From contig NZ_FMZQ01000001.1 of the NCBI RefSeq assembly GCF_900102635.1, positions 124,001-188,000 on the forward strand: a stretch of DNA of 64,000 nucleotides, read 5' to 3'. Each line of letters opens with the position of its first letter. Positions within the stretch are counted from its first letter, which is position 1. The translations under genes were made by a program, and so were the position numbers. Positions 36,300-45,998 of this stretch are shown piece by piece. The notes beneath the pieces are model-generated. The model did not search any database. It was given only the letters and a program-made list of their open reading frames with translations, and was not told the origin of the DNA. The stretch is from Ectopseudomonas chengduensis. GTDB lineage: Bacteria > Pseudomonadota > Gammaproteobacteria > Pseudomonadales > Pseudomonadaceae.

Positions 36300-37949
36300 A
36301 TGAACATCGTCATCCTCGGCGCCAGCGCGCTGGCCACTGCACAACGTCTCAAGGCGCTTTATCCACAGGCGGTGATCCACGGCCTGCGCGGGCGCGCCGA
36401 CGGCGCCGAGCGCCACTACGACGAGTTCAGCGATACCCTGCGCGCCCTGTACCGCGCCGGCCAGCCGCTTGTGGTGCTGTGCGCCGCCGGTATCGTCATC
36501 CGTAGCCTGGCCGCGCTGCTGGCGGAAAAGGGCGCCGAGCCGCCGGTGCTGGCCCTGGCCGAGGACGGCAGCGCCGTAGTACCGCTGCTCGGTGGCCTGG
36601 CCGGGGTCAATCGTCTGGCCCGCGAGATCGCCGCGCACCTGGGCGTAACGCCGGCCATCACCACCAGTGGCGAACTGCGCTTCGGCACCTGCCTGCTGGA
36701 GCCGCCAGCCGGCTATACCCTGGCCGACCTGCAGCAGGGCAAGCGCTTCGTCAGCGACCTGCTCGGCGGCGAGACGGTACGCATAGAAGGCCAGGCGCCC
36801 TGGCTGGAGGCCGCGCAGCTGCCTGTGGATGACGCCGCCAGTCGGGTTATCCACATCACCGCACAGGCGCGCCCGGCGCAACCGGACGAACTGTTGATCC
36901 ACCCGCGCGTCGCCGCTGCGCTGATCGAACGCCCCGGCGCCGACCTGGCCACCCGACTGCAGCAGGCGCTGAGCGATGCCAAGCTGGCGCCGCAAGCGCT
37001 GGCCGTTCTGCTCGCGGACAAAGCCTGGATGGCCAACGCCGACCTGCACGCAGCGGCACGCGAACTAAACCTTCCGCTGCGCTTTATCCACAGCACCACC
37101 GAGCTGCCGCCCGAGCACCTTGTAGGCGACGGCCTGCGCCTGCTGCTGGGTGAACAGCCGCTGGATATCGAGCGCCTCGGCCAGCGCCGTGGCCGCCTCA
37201 GCGTGGTCGGCCTCGGCCCCGGTGCCGCCGAACACATGACCCCCGCCGTGCGCCGCGCCCTCGACGAAGCGCAAGACCTGCTCGGCTACGACACCTACGT
37301 GAAGATGGCCGGCCCGCTGCGCGCCGATCAATGCGTACACCCCAGCGACAATCGCGAGGAACTGCAGCGCGCCGCCCATGCCTTCGAGTTGGCCGCCAGC
37401 GGCCGGCGGGTGGTGATGATCTCCTCGGGCGACCCCGGCGTGTTCGCCATGGCCGCCGCGGTGATGGAGGCGCTGGAAAGCCCGCAAAACGATGCCTGGC
37501 ACGGCGTCGAGCTGGAAGTACTGCCGGGCGTATCCGCCGCCCTGGCTACCGCCGCCAAGGCCGGTGCGCCGCTGGGTCACGACTTCTGCCTGATATCCCT
37601 GTCCGACAACCTCAAGCCCTGGGCAGTGATCGAAAAGCGCCTGCAGCACGCCGCCATCGCCGATCTGGCCATGGCCTTCTACAACCCGATCTCCAAGTCC
37701 CGCCCCTGGCAGCTTGGCCGCGCACTGGAACTGCTGCGCCAGCACCGCGAACCGCAGACCCTGGTGGTACTCGGCCGCGATATCGGCCGTCCCGCCGAAG
37801 CCCTGCGCAACCTCACCCTCGGCGAGCTGACGCCGGAGATGGTCGACATGCGCACCCTGGTGATCATCGGCTCCAGCCAGACCCGCCGCTTCCCCCGGGC
37901 CGATGGCGGCGAGTGGGCCTATACACCGCGCTGGTATCCCGATCTGTAG
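36300..37949 (+). CDS. cobJ: CbiG-like domain fused to precorrin-3B C17-methyltransferase CobJ
   Basis: 549 residues. Residues 1-300 resemble CbiG (MNIVILGASALATAQRLKAL, LVVLCAAGIVIRSLAALL, VPLLGGLAGVNRLAREIA, TPAITTSGELRFGTCLLEPP; then a CbiG_C-like stretch); residues 305-549 are the methylase CobJ (SVVGLGPGAAEHMTPAVRRAL, VVMISSGDPGVFAMAAAVME, VLPGVSAALATAAKAGAPLGHDF, FYNPISKSRPWQ). CobJ methylates C17 with ring contraction. The fusion is the usual Pseudomonas form. ATG 36300 has AGGA eight bases before it. The stop codon lies in the first REP arm. Confidence 0.95.
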   Translation: MNIVILGASALATAQRLKALYPQAVIHGLRGRADGAERHYDEFSDTLRALYRAGQPLVVLCAAGIVIRSLAALLAEKGAEPPVLALAEDGSAVVPLLGGLAGVNRLAREIAAHLGVTPAITTSGELRFGTCLLEPPAGYTLADLQQGKRFVSDLLGGETVRIEGQAPWLEAAQLPVDDAASRVIHITAQARPAQPDELLIHPRVAAALIERPGADLATRLQQALSDAKLAPQALAVLLADKAWMANADLHAAARELNLPLRFIHSTTELPPEHLVGDGLRLLLGEQPLDIERLGQRRGRLSVVGLGPGAAEHMTPAVRRALDEAQDLLGYDTYVKMAGPLRADQCVHPSDNREELQRAAHAFELAASGRRVVMISSGDPGVFAMAAAVMEALESPQNDAWHGVELEVLPGVSAALATAAKAGAPLGHDFCLISLSDNLKPWAVIEKRLQHAAIADLAMAFYNPISKSRPWQLGRALELLRQHREPQTLVVLGRDIGRPAEALRNLTLGELTPEMVDMRTLVIIGSSQTRRFPRADGGEWAYTPRWYPDL

Positions 37950-38012
37950 GAGCCCGCTTGCGGGCAATCCGGCACCGTCGAACACCTTGATCGCTGGCAA
38001 GCCAGCTCCTAC
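37946..38012. repeat. REPIN overlapping the cobJ stop codon
   Basis: GTAGGAGCCCGCTTGCGGGCAAT and GCTGGCAAGCCAGCTCCTAC in inverted orientation; the cobJ TAG is the TAG of GTAGGAG. Confidence 0.88.
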
Positions 38013-38095
38013 GAAAGGCGCCTGCACAAACCTTCTAGCCCTGCGCACTGGACGCGGTAAGCTCAAGCGTTCACAGCACAAACGGGCAGCAGGCG

Positions 38096-38935
38096 ATGAA
38101 CGCGCAGTCATGGGTCGACCTCAAGCAGGATGCCGATACCGGCATCGAGGTGATCCGTGCGCATTTCGAGGGCCACGCCTACGACCCGCACTGGCACGAC
38201 AGCTACCTGATCGGCTTTACCGAGCAGGGCGTGCAGCAGTTCCATTGCCGACGCGCGCTGTTCAGCAGTGTGCCGGGACAGACCTTCTTCCTCGAGCCCG
38301 GCGATATCCACGACGGCCACGCGCCGACACCGGGCGGCTTCACCTACTCCACCCTCTATCTCGAGCCGGCCTGGCTGGAGCGCGCGTTGCCAGCGCTGTT
38401 CGAACAGGCACCCGCCGACTGTCTGCCCGGCGTACCACGCACCCAACCGGACGACCCCGGCCTGCTGCCCTGTATCGCCAATGCCCTGCAGGCGTTAAAC
38501 GACAACGAGCCGCGCATGGTGCGCGACGCGGCGCTGGATACGCTGCTGGAGCGCATCTCACGCAGCCTGCACTGGCGCCAGCGCCTGCCGGGCAGCCCGC
38601 AGATACCCCGCGTGGCCCTGCGTGCCCGCGACTACCTGCATGCACACTTTCAAGAGAACATCGGCCTCGACGAACTGGCGCGAGTCTGCGGCGTCGACCG
38701 CTTCCGCCTCAGCCGTGCGTTCAAGGCGGCCTTCGGCATTGCCCCACATGGCTACCTGATCCAGCTGCGTCTGGTGCGCGCACGCCGGCTGCTGGCCCTC
38801 GGCACGGCACCGGCGGATGTCGCCAGCGACCTGGGCTTCGCCGACCAGAGTCACCTGGGCCGCTGGTTCCGCCGTGCCAACGGCCTTACCCCGGGCGCCT
38901 ACCGCAGCCTCTGCACAAAGCTTCAAGACCGCTGA
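38096..38935 (+). CDS. AraC family regulator with N-terminal cupin sensor
   Basis: 279 residues. Residues 20-90 form the AraC-type cupin (HWHDSYLIGFTEQGVQQFHCR, FFLEPGDIHDGHAP); residues 185-275 carry two helix-turn-helix motifs (IGLDELARVCGVDRFRLSRAF; PADVASDLGFADQSHLGRWFRR). The LysE-type exporter 77 bases downstream in the same direction is the likely target, a common AraC-LysE pair. Effector unknown. Confidence 0.9.
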   Translation: MNAQSWVDLKQDADTGIEVIRAHFEGHAYDPHWHDSYLIGFTEQGVQQFHCRRALFSSVPGQTFFLEPGDIHDGHAPTPGGFTYSTLYLEPAWLERALPALFEQAPADCLPGVPRTQPDDPGLLPCIANALQALNDNEPRMVRDAALDTLLERISRSLHWRQRLPGSPQIPRVALRARDYLHAHFQENIGLDELARVCGVDRFRLSRAFKAAFGIAPHGYLIQLRLVRARRLLALGTAPADVASDLGFADQSHLGRWFRRANGLTPGAYRSLCTKLQDR

Positions 38936-39012
38936 ATCAGCCAGCCGGACAATCGCGCCATACCCGATATGGAGCGATGCCCGATGCCCTTCACTGCTCA
39001 ACGAGCGCGGCC

Positions 39013-39612
39013 ATGAACCAGTGGCTGCCCTTCATCCTCTTCGCCTCGGTGGCGTCGATCACCCCCGGCCCGACCAACCTGCTGATCCTCGGCAGCGCCG
39101 CGCGCTTCGGCCTGTCCATCGCTCTGGCCATCGCCTTGGGCGCCAGCCTCGCTGCCAGTCTGATGCTGCTGGTGGTCGGCCTGGGCCTCGGCGAACTACT
39201 GGCCCGCGCCCCGCTGTTGCAGACGGCGATGACCTGGGCCGGCGCCGCCTGGATCAGTTGGATGGCCTGCAAGCTGATGCGCGCCGAAGCTGCCGGCCTG
39301 GACGAGCGCGGCGTCGACCGGCGCCAGGGCTTCGCCCAGGGCGCCGGCCTGCAACTGATCAACCCCAAGACCTGGCTGATGAGCGTCTCGGTCACGGCGA
39401 TCTTCCTCGACGGCCAGGCCTCGTTCGGCGCGGTGGCGAGCTACGCGACGCTGTTCCTGCTGGTGTCCACGCCCTGCCTGCTGGCCTGGGGTGTGCTGGG
39501 CGTCGGCGGCGCGCGCCTATTGCGGCAACCGGCCAGGCTGCTGTTGTTCAACCGCTGCATGGCTGTGTTGCTGCTGGCTTCGGTGTGGCTGCCGCTAATG
39601 ACAAACCTGTAG
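39013..39612 (+). CDS. LysE family exporter (first copy)
   Basis: 199 residues, six predicted membrane helices, with the LysE signature ASVASITPGPTNLLILGSAARFG near the N terminus and LQLINPKTWLMSVSVTAIF in the middle. Such RhtB/LysE proteins expel amino acids or related compounds. ATG 39013 gives a standard N terminus MNQWLPFILFASV. Confidence 0.9.
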   Translation: MNQWLPFILFASVASITPGPTNLLILGSAARFGLSIALAIALGASLAASLMLLVVGLGLGELLARAPLLQTAMTWAGAAWISWMACKLMRAEAAGLDERGVDRRQGFAQGAGLQLINPKTWLMSVSVTAIFLDGQASFGAVASYATLFLLVSTPCLLAWGVLGVGGARLLRQPARLLLFNRCMAVLLLASVWLPLMTNL

Positions 39613-39696
39613 GAGCGCCGCCCCGGCGCGAAGCGATTGCGGCGATGCCGCGATACCGAGTTTATCCGCAGCATTCGCCGCGGGGCGCGGCTCCTA
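39609..39696. repeat. REPIN-like repeat overlapping the LysE stop codon
   Basis: GTAGGAGCGCCGCCCCGGCGCGAAGCG and CGCCGCGGGGCGCGGCTCCTA in inverted orientation; the LysE TAG is part of the left unit. Confidence 0.75.
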
Positions 39697-40674
39697 AAAC
39701 ACACCACCCTGACGGCGGAAGGTTCCGGGCGCCAGGCCGAAGCGCTGGCGGAACAGCTTGCCCAGATGACTGGCATCGCTGACGCCGATCTCGTCGGCGA
39801 GTTGCGCCAGGCTGTGGCTGGAGTTGAGCAGGCGCCAGCGCACGTGCTGCAGGCGCAGCTCGTTCCAGTATTCGCGCGCACTCATACCCTGGCTGGCCTG
39901 GAACAGGCGATCCAGCTGACGCCGGCTGATACCGACGCTGGCCGCCAGCTGCTCGATGCCATCGGCGCTGGCCAGGCCATGGCGCATCAGGGCGATGGCG
40001 CGGTCGACATGGCGCTCGCCGCTCGATGTGGTGTGCAGTGAACGCAGCGCGTGCTGGCCGCTGCGCGTCTCGTCCACCAGCATGTCGGCCAGGCCCTTGA
40101 GCGCCCGCGCCCGGCCGCTGCCCTGGGCCAACAGCTCCACCGCCAGGTCGATGGCCGCCGTACCGCCAGCGCAGGAGATCCGCGCGCCATCGAAGCAGTA
40201 CAGGCGCTCGCGGGCTAGTCGCAAGTTCGGGAAGCTGGCACGGAATTCCGCCTCATGGCGCCAGTGCACTGCCACCCGATGACCGTCGAGCAGGCCGCAG
40301 GCGGCGAGCAGGAAGCTGGCATTGTCGATCGCCACCAGCTTCACTCCGGCGCGTGCGGCGCGACGCAGCAACGGCTGGTAGGCCGGCGCCAGCGCAGCGG
40401 TGGCCTGTGCGTTGCGCCCACCGAACAACACCAGATAGTCGTAGTCGGCCAGCTTCAGCTCGTCCGGCGTGGCCTCGATACGCAGCGCCGCACCGCTGCT
40501 GGACAGCACATGCCCTGGCTGCAGGCCGAGAATGGTCCAGGCGCAGTAGCGCTGTCGGCTGTAGTCCTCGTCGTCGGCGCTGAAGCGCAACTTGTCGAGA
40601 AAACCACCGAACGGCAGCAGGGCAAATTCCGGCAGGGGCAGCAAGAGAAAACGCAGGTCGGGGCTTTCGGCCAT
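39694..40674 (-). CDS. GlxA-type AraC regulator (DJ-1/PfpI-like sensor domain)
   Basis: 326 residues from ATG 40674. Residues 1-180 are a class I glutamine-amidotransferase-like (DJ-1/PfpI) domain (YDYLVLFGGRNAQATAAL, AIDNASFLLAACGLLDGHRVAVHW), residues 210-320 an AraC DNA-binding domain (GIEQLAASVGISRRQLDRLFQ, LAQLADEIGVSDASHLGKLFRQRFG). This architecture includes GbdR, ArgR and CdhR, activators of amine and amino-acid catabolism. It is divergent from the second LysE gene (95 bp), which it may control. Confidence 0.9.
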   Translation of the reverse strand: MAESPDLRFLLLPLPEFALLPFGGFLDKLRFSADDEDYSRQRYCAWTILGLQPGHVLSSSGAALRIEATPDELKLADYDYLVLFGGRNAQATAALAPAYQPLLRRAARAGVKLVAIDNASFLLAACGLLDGHRVAVHWRHEAEFRASFPNLRLARERLYCFDGARISCAGGTAAIDLAVELLAQGSGRARALKGLADMLVDETRSGQHALRSLHTTSSGERHVDRAIALMRHGLASADGIEQLAASVGISRRQLDRLFQASQGMSAREYWNELRLQHVRWRLLNSSHSLAQLADEIGVSDASHLGKLFRQRFGLAPGTFRRQGGVF

Positions 40675-40768
40675 GTGATGTCCAGAATCAACCGTTAGAT
40701 AGCCAGAATCTACCTCATTCAAGTACCTGTCGCTGACTAGACTGGCCGCGCCCAAACAGGAGACCCGC

Positions 40769-41380
40769 ATGGCCCTCGAACTCTGGCTCGTCTACTTCGT
40801 CGCCACCCTTGGCCTGGCACTCACGCCCGGCCCCAATAGCCTGTTGGCACTGACCCACGGCGGGCTGTACGGCGCGCGCATGGCACTGGCCACCATCCTT
40901 GGCGGTGTGGTCGGCTTCAGCACGCTGATCGCCCTGGCCATGTTCGGCCTCAGTGCCTTGCTCAAGACCGCGCCCAACGCGCTGCTGGCGCTCAAGTGGA
41001 TCGGCGGCGCCTACCTGATCTGGCTGGGCGTGCAGCTGTGGCGCTCGCCGCCGATGAACCTGATCCTGGCCGACAGCGGCGTCCGCCCCAGCACCAGCCG
41101 GCTGTTTCGCCAAGGCCTGCTGTCGGCGCTGTCGAATCCCAAGGTGATCCTGTTCTACGGCGCCTTTCTACCGCAGTTCGTCGACCCGCAGCGCGGCCTG
41201 GCCGTGCAGTTCGTGGTGATGGCAGCGACCTTCGCCGTGGTCGAGTTCCTCGTCGAACTGCTGCTGGCGCTACTGGCGTTTCGCGTACGCCCCTGGTTGC
41301 AGCGCGGCGGCCGCGCCTTCAACCGCAGCTGCGGTGTGCTCTTCGTGCTGATCGGTGTGGCGCTACCGCTGGCGCGCTGA
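40769..41380 (+). CDS. LysE family exporter (second copy)
   Basis: 203 residues with the LysE signature LGLALTPGPNSLLALTHGGLYG and LLSALSNPKVILFYGAFLPQFV, about six membrane helices. Only distantly like the exporter at 39013. Divergent from the GlxA-type regulator. Confidence 0.92.
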   Translation: MALELWLVYFVATLGLALTPGPNSLLALTHGGLYGARMALATILGGVVGFSTLIALAMFGLSALLKTAPNALLALKWIGGAYLIWLGVQLWRSPPMNLILADSGVRPSTSRLFRQGLLSALSNPKVILFYGAFLPQFVDPQRGLAVQFVVMAATFAVVEFLVELLLALLAFRVRPWLQRGGRAFNRSCGVLFVLIGVALPLAR

Positions 41381-41392
41381 GCACGTCCGGCA

Positions 41393-41962
41393 TCAGGCCT
41401 TGAGCGCCTCGCCAATCGCGTAGTAATGCCCACCGGCCACGTGATGCAGGCTGCGCAGGCTCGGGTCGGCCGTTTCGAAATGCCAGCGGCCATCGCGGAA
41501 CACGCGCTCGTCGGCCCAGGCGGCGATCACCTCGCCGATAAATAGGTCGTAGGCCTGCTGGTTGTGCGGCTCATCGATCAGCCGACAGACCAGCCAGGCG
41601 GAGCAGCCCGCCACCAGCGGCAGGTCGTGGCCTTCCATGGTGAACAGCTCGACGCCGGTATGGGCCAGCTTCGCCGGGTCGTCGGCCAGGCTGGCGTTGC
41701 CCACCGCCTGGGTCAGCTGCAGTTGCGCCACGGTCGGCACCTGGATGGCGAACAGGCCGCTGCCCTCGATCAGCGCGCGGGTGCGGGTGGCCTTGTCCAG
41801 CACCACGGTCAGCTTCGGTGGATCGAAATCCAGGGCGCAGCACCAGGCTGCCGCCATGACGTTATCCACAGCCTGATGACGCGCCGACACCAGTACGGTG
41901 GGGCCGTGGTTGAGCAGACGGTAGGCCTTGGCCAGGTCGACGGGACGGATGGGCGCGCTCAT
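41393..41962 (-). CDS. Flavin reductase-like FMN-binding protein
   Basis: 189 residues from ATG 41962. Split-barrel flavin reductase fold: AYRLLNHGPTVLVSARHQAVDNVMAAAWCCALDFDPPKLTVVLD and LADDPAKLAHTGVELFTMEGHDLPLVAGCSAWLVCRL. It probably binds FMN and reduces it for a partner oxygenase or acts on quinone-like substrates; partner unknown. Convergent with the LysE exporter gene. Confidence 0.85.
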   Translation of the reverse strand: MSAPIRPVDLAKAYRLLNHGPTVLVSARHQAVDNVMAAAWCCALDFDPPKLTVVLDKATRTRALIEGSGLFAIQVPTVAQLQLTQAVGNASLADDPAKLAHTGVELFTMEGHDLPLVAGCSAWLVCRLIDEPHNQQAYDLFIGEVIAAWADERVFRDGRWHFETADPSLRSLHHVAGGHYYAIGEALKA

Positions 41963-42045
41963 GCAGGCTCCTGAAAACGAAAAAGGCGCTCGCATGCTGG
42001 CCCGTGAAGGCCCACATCGCAAGCGCCTGTCTTAGCAACAGGGGA

Positions 42046-42789
42046 TTAGAACTCCTGCACGGTCGGGCGCAGGACGATCTCGTTGATGTCGACGTCGGCC
42101 GGCTGCTCGATGGCGTAGGCGATGGCGCGCGCCACCGATTCCGCCGGGATCGCCTGCTTGTAGAAGTCGACGACGAAGTCGCGGCTCTGCTGGTGCGAGC
42201 TGCCGAACTTCAGCTCGGAGTCGACCGCGCCGGGCTCGATGGTGGTGGTGCGGATGCTACCGCCTACCTCATGACGCAGCCCTTCGGAGATGGCCCGTAC
42301 GGCGAACTTGGTGCCGCTGTAGACGGTACCGCCGGGGCTGAACACCTTGATCCCGGCCACCGAGGCGATGTTGATGAAGTGCCCGGCGTTCTGCTGCTGG
42401 AACACCGGCAACGCTGCGGCGATGCCGTACAGCACGCCCTTGATGTTGATATCGATCATGCGCTCCCACTCCTCGACGCGCACGTCGCTCAGCGGTGCGA
42501 TGGCCATCAGCCCGGCGTTGTTGACCAGCACATCGACGCGGCCGAAGGTGTCCAGTGCGCCCTGGATCAGCGCCTTGACCTCATCGGCGCGGGTCACGTC
42601 AGTCTGGTAGGCCACGGCCTCGCCACCAGCGGCGACCAGCTCGCTGACCAGTTTCTCGAGACGCTCCTTGCGCCGTGCGGCCAGCACCACCTTGGCGCCC
42701 AGCTTGCTCAGATGGCGGGCGGTCGCTTCGCCCAGGCCGCTGCTGGCGCCGGTGATGACCACGACCTTGCCGGAAATGTTGTTGCTCAT
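42046..42789 (-). CDS. Short-chain dehydrogenase/reductase (SDR)
   Basis: 247 residues from ATG 42789 (GAGAGGG upstream). Rossmann motif VVVITGASSGLGEATARHL, NNAGLM, catalytic triad in NIASVAGIKVFSPGGTVYSGTKFAVRAI (Ser, Tyr-x3-Lys) and TTIEPGAVDSEL. It belongs to the classical YdfG/clavulanate-dehydrogenase-like SDRs and uses NAD(P)(H) on an unknown carbonyl. Divergent from the LysR gene at 42930, which probably regulates it. Confidence 0.92.
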   Translation of the reverse strand: MSNNISGKVVVITGASSGLGEATARHLSKLGAKVVLAARRKERLEKLVSELVAAGGEAVAYQTDVTRADEVKALIQGALDTFGRVDVLVNNAGLMAIAPLSDVRVEEWERMIDINIKGVLYGIAAALPVFQQQNAGHFINIASVAGIKVFSPGGTVYSGTKFAVRAISEGLRHEVGGSIRTTTIEPGAVDSELKFGSSHQQSRDFVVDFYKQAIPAESVARAIAYAIEQPADVDINEIVLRPTVQEF

Positions 42790-42929
42790 GGGTAAGCCCT
42801 CTCTCGATTGGTTGGAGTGTCCGTGCCGTAGGCCGGACATGGGCTCACGTTAGAGGCGATTTCCGTTTCAATAAATGGAAGAGTTTGGATTAGGCTATTC
42901 CACATCATGGAATACAAAGGCGCCCCGAC

Positions 42930-43841
42930 ATGCTCAATCGCATGGAGATGATCCGCATCTTCTGCAGCGCGGCCGACTGCAGCAATTTCCGCGAGGCAGC
43001 GACTCGCCTGGGCGTTTCCCCGCAGGCGGTGACCCGCGCGATCAAGGCGCTGGAGGAAGAACTCGGCGAGATTCTCTTCCACCGCAACACCCGCCAGGTG
43101 CATATCACCGCCTTCGGTGAGGCCTACGCGGTGCGCGCCAGGCAAAAGCTGGAGGATTTCGACGCGCTGTTTCGCGGCCACCGCGCCGACGCCGAGTCAG
43201 CCATCGCCGGGCGCATCGGCATCACCGCGCCGCAGGCCATCGGCAAGCGCTTTCTGGTGGCGTTCCTGCAGCCCTTGCTCAAGCAGCACCCACAGCTGGT
43301 GCTGAACCTGCGCCTGGAGGACGAGATCACCGACGCGGTGGAGGCGCAGATCGACATCGGCATCCACGTCGGCTTCCTGCGTGACAGCCGCTACGTCGCC
43401 CGCGCCCTGGCACCGGTGCCATTGCAGGTAGTGGCTACGCCGGAACTGATCGCTGCCAGCGGCGCGCCGCGTGACCTCGACGAGTTGCAGCAGCGGCCGC
43501 TGTCGGTGCTGATCGACCGCAAGAATGGCCGCCCCTGGCCGTGGACCTTCGCTCACGGCCCCAGCCTGCATCCGCCCGCGCCCGCGTTTGTGTGCGATGA
43601 CCCCGAAGCCGAACTGGAAGCCGTGCTCGCCGGCCTGGCCTACGGCCAGTTGCCCGCCTACCTGGCGCAGCCCTATCTGCAAAGCGGCCACCTGCAGGCG
43701 GTGCTGACGGAGCAGGCGCCCGATCCCTGGCAGCTGTTCATCTACCGCCCACAGCAGGGCCCGGTGCCGCCAAGGGTGCGCCTGGTGTTCGATCACCTGC
43801 GCGCCTGCTTCTCCGATCCGGCGCAGTTTCCCCAGGGCTGA
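42930..43841 (+). CDS. LysR family regulator, divergent from the SDR gene
   Basis: 303 residues: helix-turn-helix at 1-60 (NRMEMIRIFCSAADCSNFREAA, VSPQAVTRAIKALEEELGEILFHR) and substrate-binding-like domain (IGITAPQAIGKRFLVAFLQPLL, IDIGIHVGFLRDSRYVARAL). It belongs to the CrgA-like branch. The 140-bp divergent arrangement with the SDR gene suggests control of that gene. Confidence 0.92.
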   Translation: MLNRMEMIRIFCSAADCSNFREAATRLGVSPQAVTRAIKALEEELGEILFHRNTRQVHITAFGEAYAVRARQKLEDFDALFRGHRADAESAIAGRIGITAPQAIGKRFLVAFLQPLLKQHPQLVLNLRLEDEITDAVEAQIDIGIHVGFLRDSRYVARALAPVPLQVVATPELIAASGAPRDLDELQQRPLSVLIDRKNGRPWPWTFAHGPSLHPPAPAFVCDDPEAELEAVLAGLAYGQLPAYLAQPYLQSGHLQAVLTEQAPDPWQLFIYRPQQGPVPPRVRLVFDHLRACFSDPAQFPQG

Positions 43842-43942
43842 GGTCGCTCACGGCAACGCCACTGTCGCCTGCGAAGCGCCCGCCCCGGCTATCGCTCCGT
43901 AACCTGCCTGAAGCCGTCTAAATCAGGGATCAGGAGCGTCGC

Positions 43943-45250
43943 ATGAATGCTATCAACACAGGCCAGCAGGTCAGCCCAGCCACCTTGCACAAGGTGATCG
44001 CCGCCTCGGCCATCGGCAACTTCGTCGAGTGGTTCGACTTCGGCGTCTACGGTTTTCTCGCCGTGACCATCGCCTCGCTGTTCTTCCCGCCGGGCAATCC
44101 GACCCTGGCGCTGCTGCAGACCTTCGCCGTGTTCGCCGTATCGTTCGCCCTGCGCCCGCTGGGCGGTATCGTCTTCGGCATTCTTGGCGACCGCATCGGA
44201 CGCAAGCGCGTGCTGTCGATCACCGTGCTACTGATGGCCGGCGCCACCACGCTGATCGGCCTGCTGCCGACCTACGCCAGCATCGGCCTGTTCGCCCCGC
44301 TGCTGCTGGCGCTGGCGCGTTGCCTGCAGGGTTTCTCCGCCGGTGGCGAGTATGCCGGCGCCTGCGCCTTCGTCATGGAACACGCGCCCACCGAACAGAA
44401 GGCCCGTTATGGCAGCTTCGTGCCGGTCTCGACCTTCATGGCGTTCGCCTGCGCAGCCGGGCTGGTGTTCGGCATGGGCTTGTGGCTGGACGAAGCGCAG
44501 ATGCAGGCCTGGGGCTGGCGCGTGCCCTTTCTGATCGCCGCACCGCTGGGCCTGGTCGGCTTGTACATGCGCATGCGCCTGGACGAGTCGCCGGCCTTCC
44601 AGGCCCTGGCCGCGCAACCTCATCCGGAACATTCGCCGCTGCGCGAAACCTTGCGCGAGCACAGCGGCACCGTGCTCTGCCTGTCGGCGTTCATCTCCGC
44701 CACGGCGCTATCGTTCTACATGTTCACCACTTACCTGACCACCTACATGCAGGTGGTCGGTGGCGCAGCACGGCCGGTGGCTTTGCTGGCCAGCCTGATC
44801 GCGCTGTTCTTCGCCGCCCTGCTGTGCCCTTTCGTCGGTCGCTACTCGGATCGTGTAGGCCGTCGCCGCACCATCCTGACTGCCGGGGTGGCGCTGATTG
44901 TCGCGGTGTACCCGGCGTTCACCCTGGCCGCCTCGGGCACCCTGCTGGCTTCAGCCCTGGGCGCCATGCTGCTGGCAGTGGGTGCGGTGATCTGCGGCGT
45001 GGTAACCGCCGTGCTGCTATCCGAGCAGTTCCCCACCCGCGTGCGCTACACCGCCTCGGCGTTCACCTATAACCTGGCCTACACCATCTTCGGCGGCACC
45101 GCGCCGTTGATCGCCACCTGGCTGATCGAGGCGACCGGCAATCGCATGTCGCCGGCCTACTACCTGATCGTCATCGCCCTGCTGGCCCTGGCGGGTGGCC
45201 TGGCGCTACCCGAGTCGTCGAGGCGGCCGCTGAACTATCAACCGGCCTGA
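43943..45250 (+). CDS. MFS metabolite:H+ symporter (MHS family)
   Basis: 435 residues, twelve membrane helices. MHS motifs: [47 protein letters not shown] and [21 protein letters not shown]. Relatives transport citrate, 2-oxoglutarate, proline/betaine or aromatic acids; the substrate is not identifiable. Stands alone behind the LysR gene. The gap to the next gene (45251-45492) holds no gene, only partly symmetrical GTGGACC/GGTCTAGCCAC-like words near 45353-45405 that could be regulator sites. Confidence 0.9.
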   Translation: MNAINTGQQVSPATLHKVIAASAIGNFVEWFDFGVYGFLAVTIASLFFPPGNPTLALLQTFAVFAVSFALRPLGGIVFGILGDRIGRKRVLSITVLLMAGATTLIGLLPTYASIGLFAPLLLALARCLQGFSAGGEYAGACAFVMEHAPTEQKARYGSFVPVSTFMAFACAAGLVFGMGLWLDEAQMQAWGWRVPFLIAAPLGLVGLYMRMRLDESPAFQALAAQPHPEHSPLRETLREHSGTVLCLSAFISATALSFYMFTTYLTTYMQVVGGAARPVALLASLIALFFAALLCPFVGRYSDRVGRRRTILTAGVALIVAVYPAFTLAASGTLLASALGAMLLAVGAVICGVVTAVLLSEQFPTRVRYTASAFTYNLAYTIFGGTAPLIATWLIEATGNRMSPAYYLIVIALLALAGGLALPESSRRPLNYQPA

Positions 45251-45492
45251 GACCTCGCCACGCTTGACTCACGGCTGCGGCGCACTGGCCGCAGTCTGTC
45301 TCCTACCACCCCGGCAGGCGTTGGCCGTACAACGAATGAGTCGGTTGCGCAAAGTGGACCAGTAACAATCCACAAAAATGGATCTATGTGGCTAGACCAC
45401 TGGTGCGTACATTCGTCCTCACCGGGCCGCAGTGGTACTGCCAGTTGCAGAGGGGCATCGGTTTCTTCTCAACTCGCAGATGGATGAAAACC

Positions 45493-45972
45493 ATGAGCCA
45501 GCGCCTCGATTACTTCGCACTCTCCCCCAAGGCCTCCGGCAAGTACGCCGAATTCTCCACGCTGCTGACCCGCAGCCCGTTCCTTGCGCCGCTGGCTCAC
45601 CTGGTCATGCTGCGCGCCTCGCAGATCAATGGCTGCGCCTTCTGCGTCGACATGCACGTGAAGGAAGCGAAGATCCATGGCGAGCGCGAGCTGCGCCTGC
45701 ACCATGTCGCCGTCTGGCGCGAATCGCCGCTGTTCTCCGCGCAGGAGCGCGCCGCGCTGGAGTGGACAGAAGCCCTGACCCAGCTGTCGCCGCATGGCGT
45801 GTCCGACGCCATCTACGCCAGCGTGCGCGAGCAGTTCTCCGAGCAGGAACTGTCGGACCTGAGCTTCCTGGTGGTCGCCATCAATGGCTGGAATCGCCTG
45901 AGCGTAGCCTTCCGTAACGTGCCGGGCTCCGCTGACAAGCAGTTCGGCCTGGACAAGGCCGACCTGGCCTGA
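45493..45972 (+). CDS. AhpD-like / carboxymuconolactone decarboxylase family protein
   Basis: 159 residues from MSQRLDYF (ATG 45493; an ATG nine bases upstream is also possible). The CMD core is LAHLVMLRASQINGCAFCVDMHVKEAKIHGE, with the CxxC-type pair and downstream His of the AhpD active site. Such proteins reduce peroxides or act as small thiol-dependent reductases. It is followed by the azoreductase gene 26 bases on, so the two form a small redox operon. Confidence 0.9.
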   Translation: MSQRLDYFALSPKASGKYAEFSTLLTRSPFLAPLAHLVMLRASQINGCAFCVDMHVKEAKIHGERELRLHHVAVWRESPLFSAQERAALEWTEALTQLSPHGVSDAIYASVREQFSEQELSDLSFLVVAINGWNRLSVAFRNVPGSADKQFGLDKADLA

Positions 45973-45998
45973 AGCCCGATCTCAGAGAGGTTACGCCC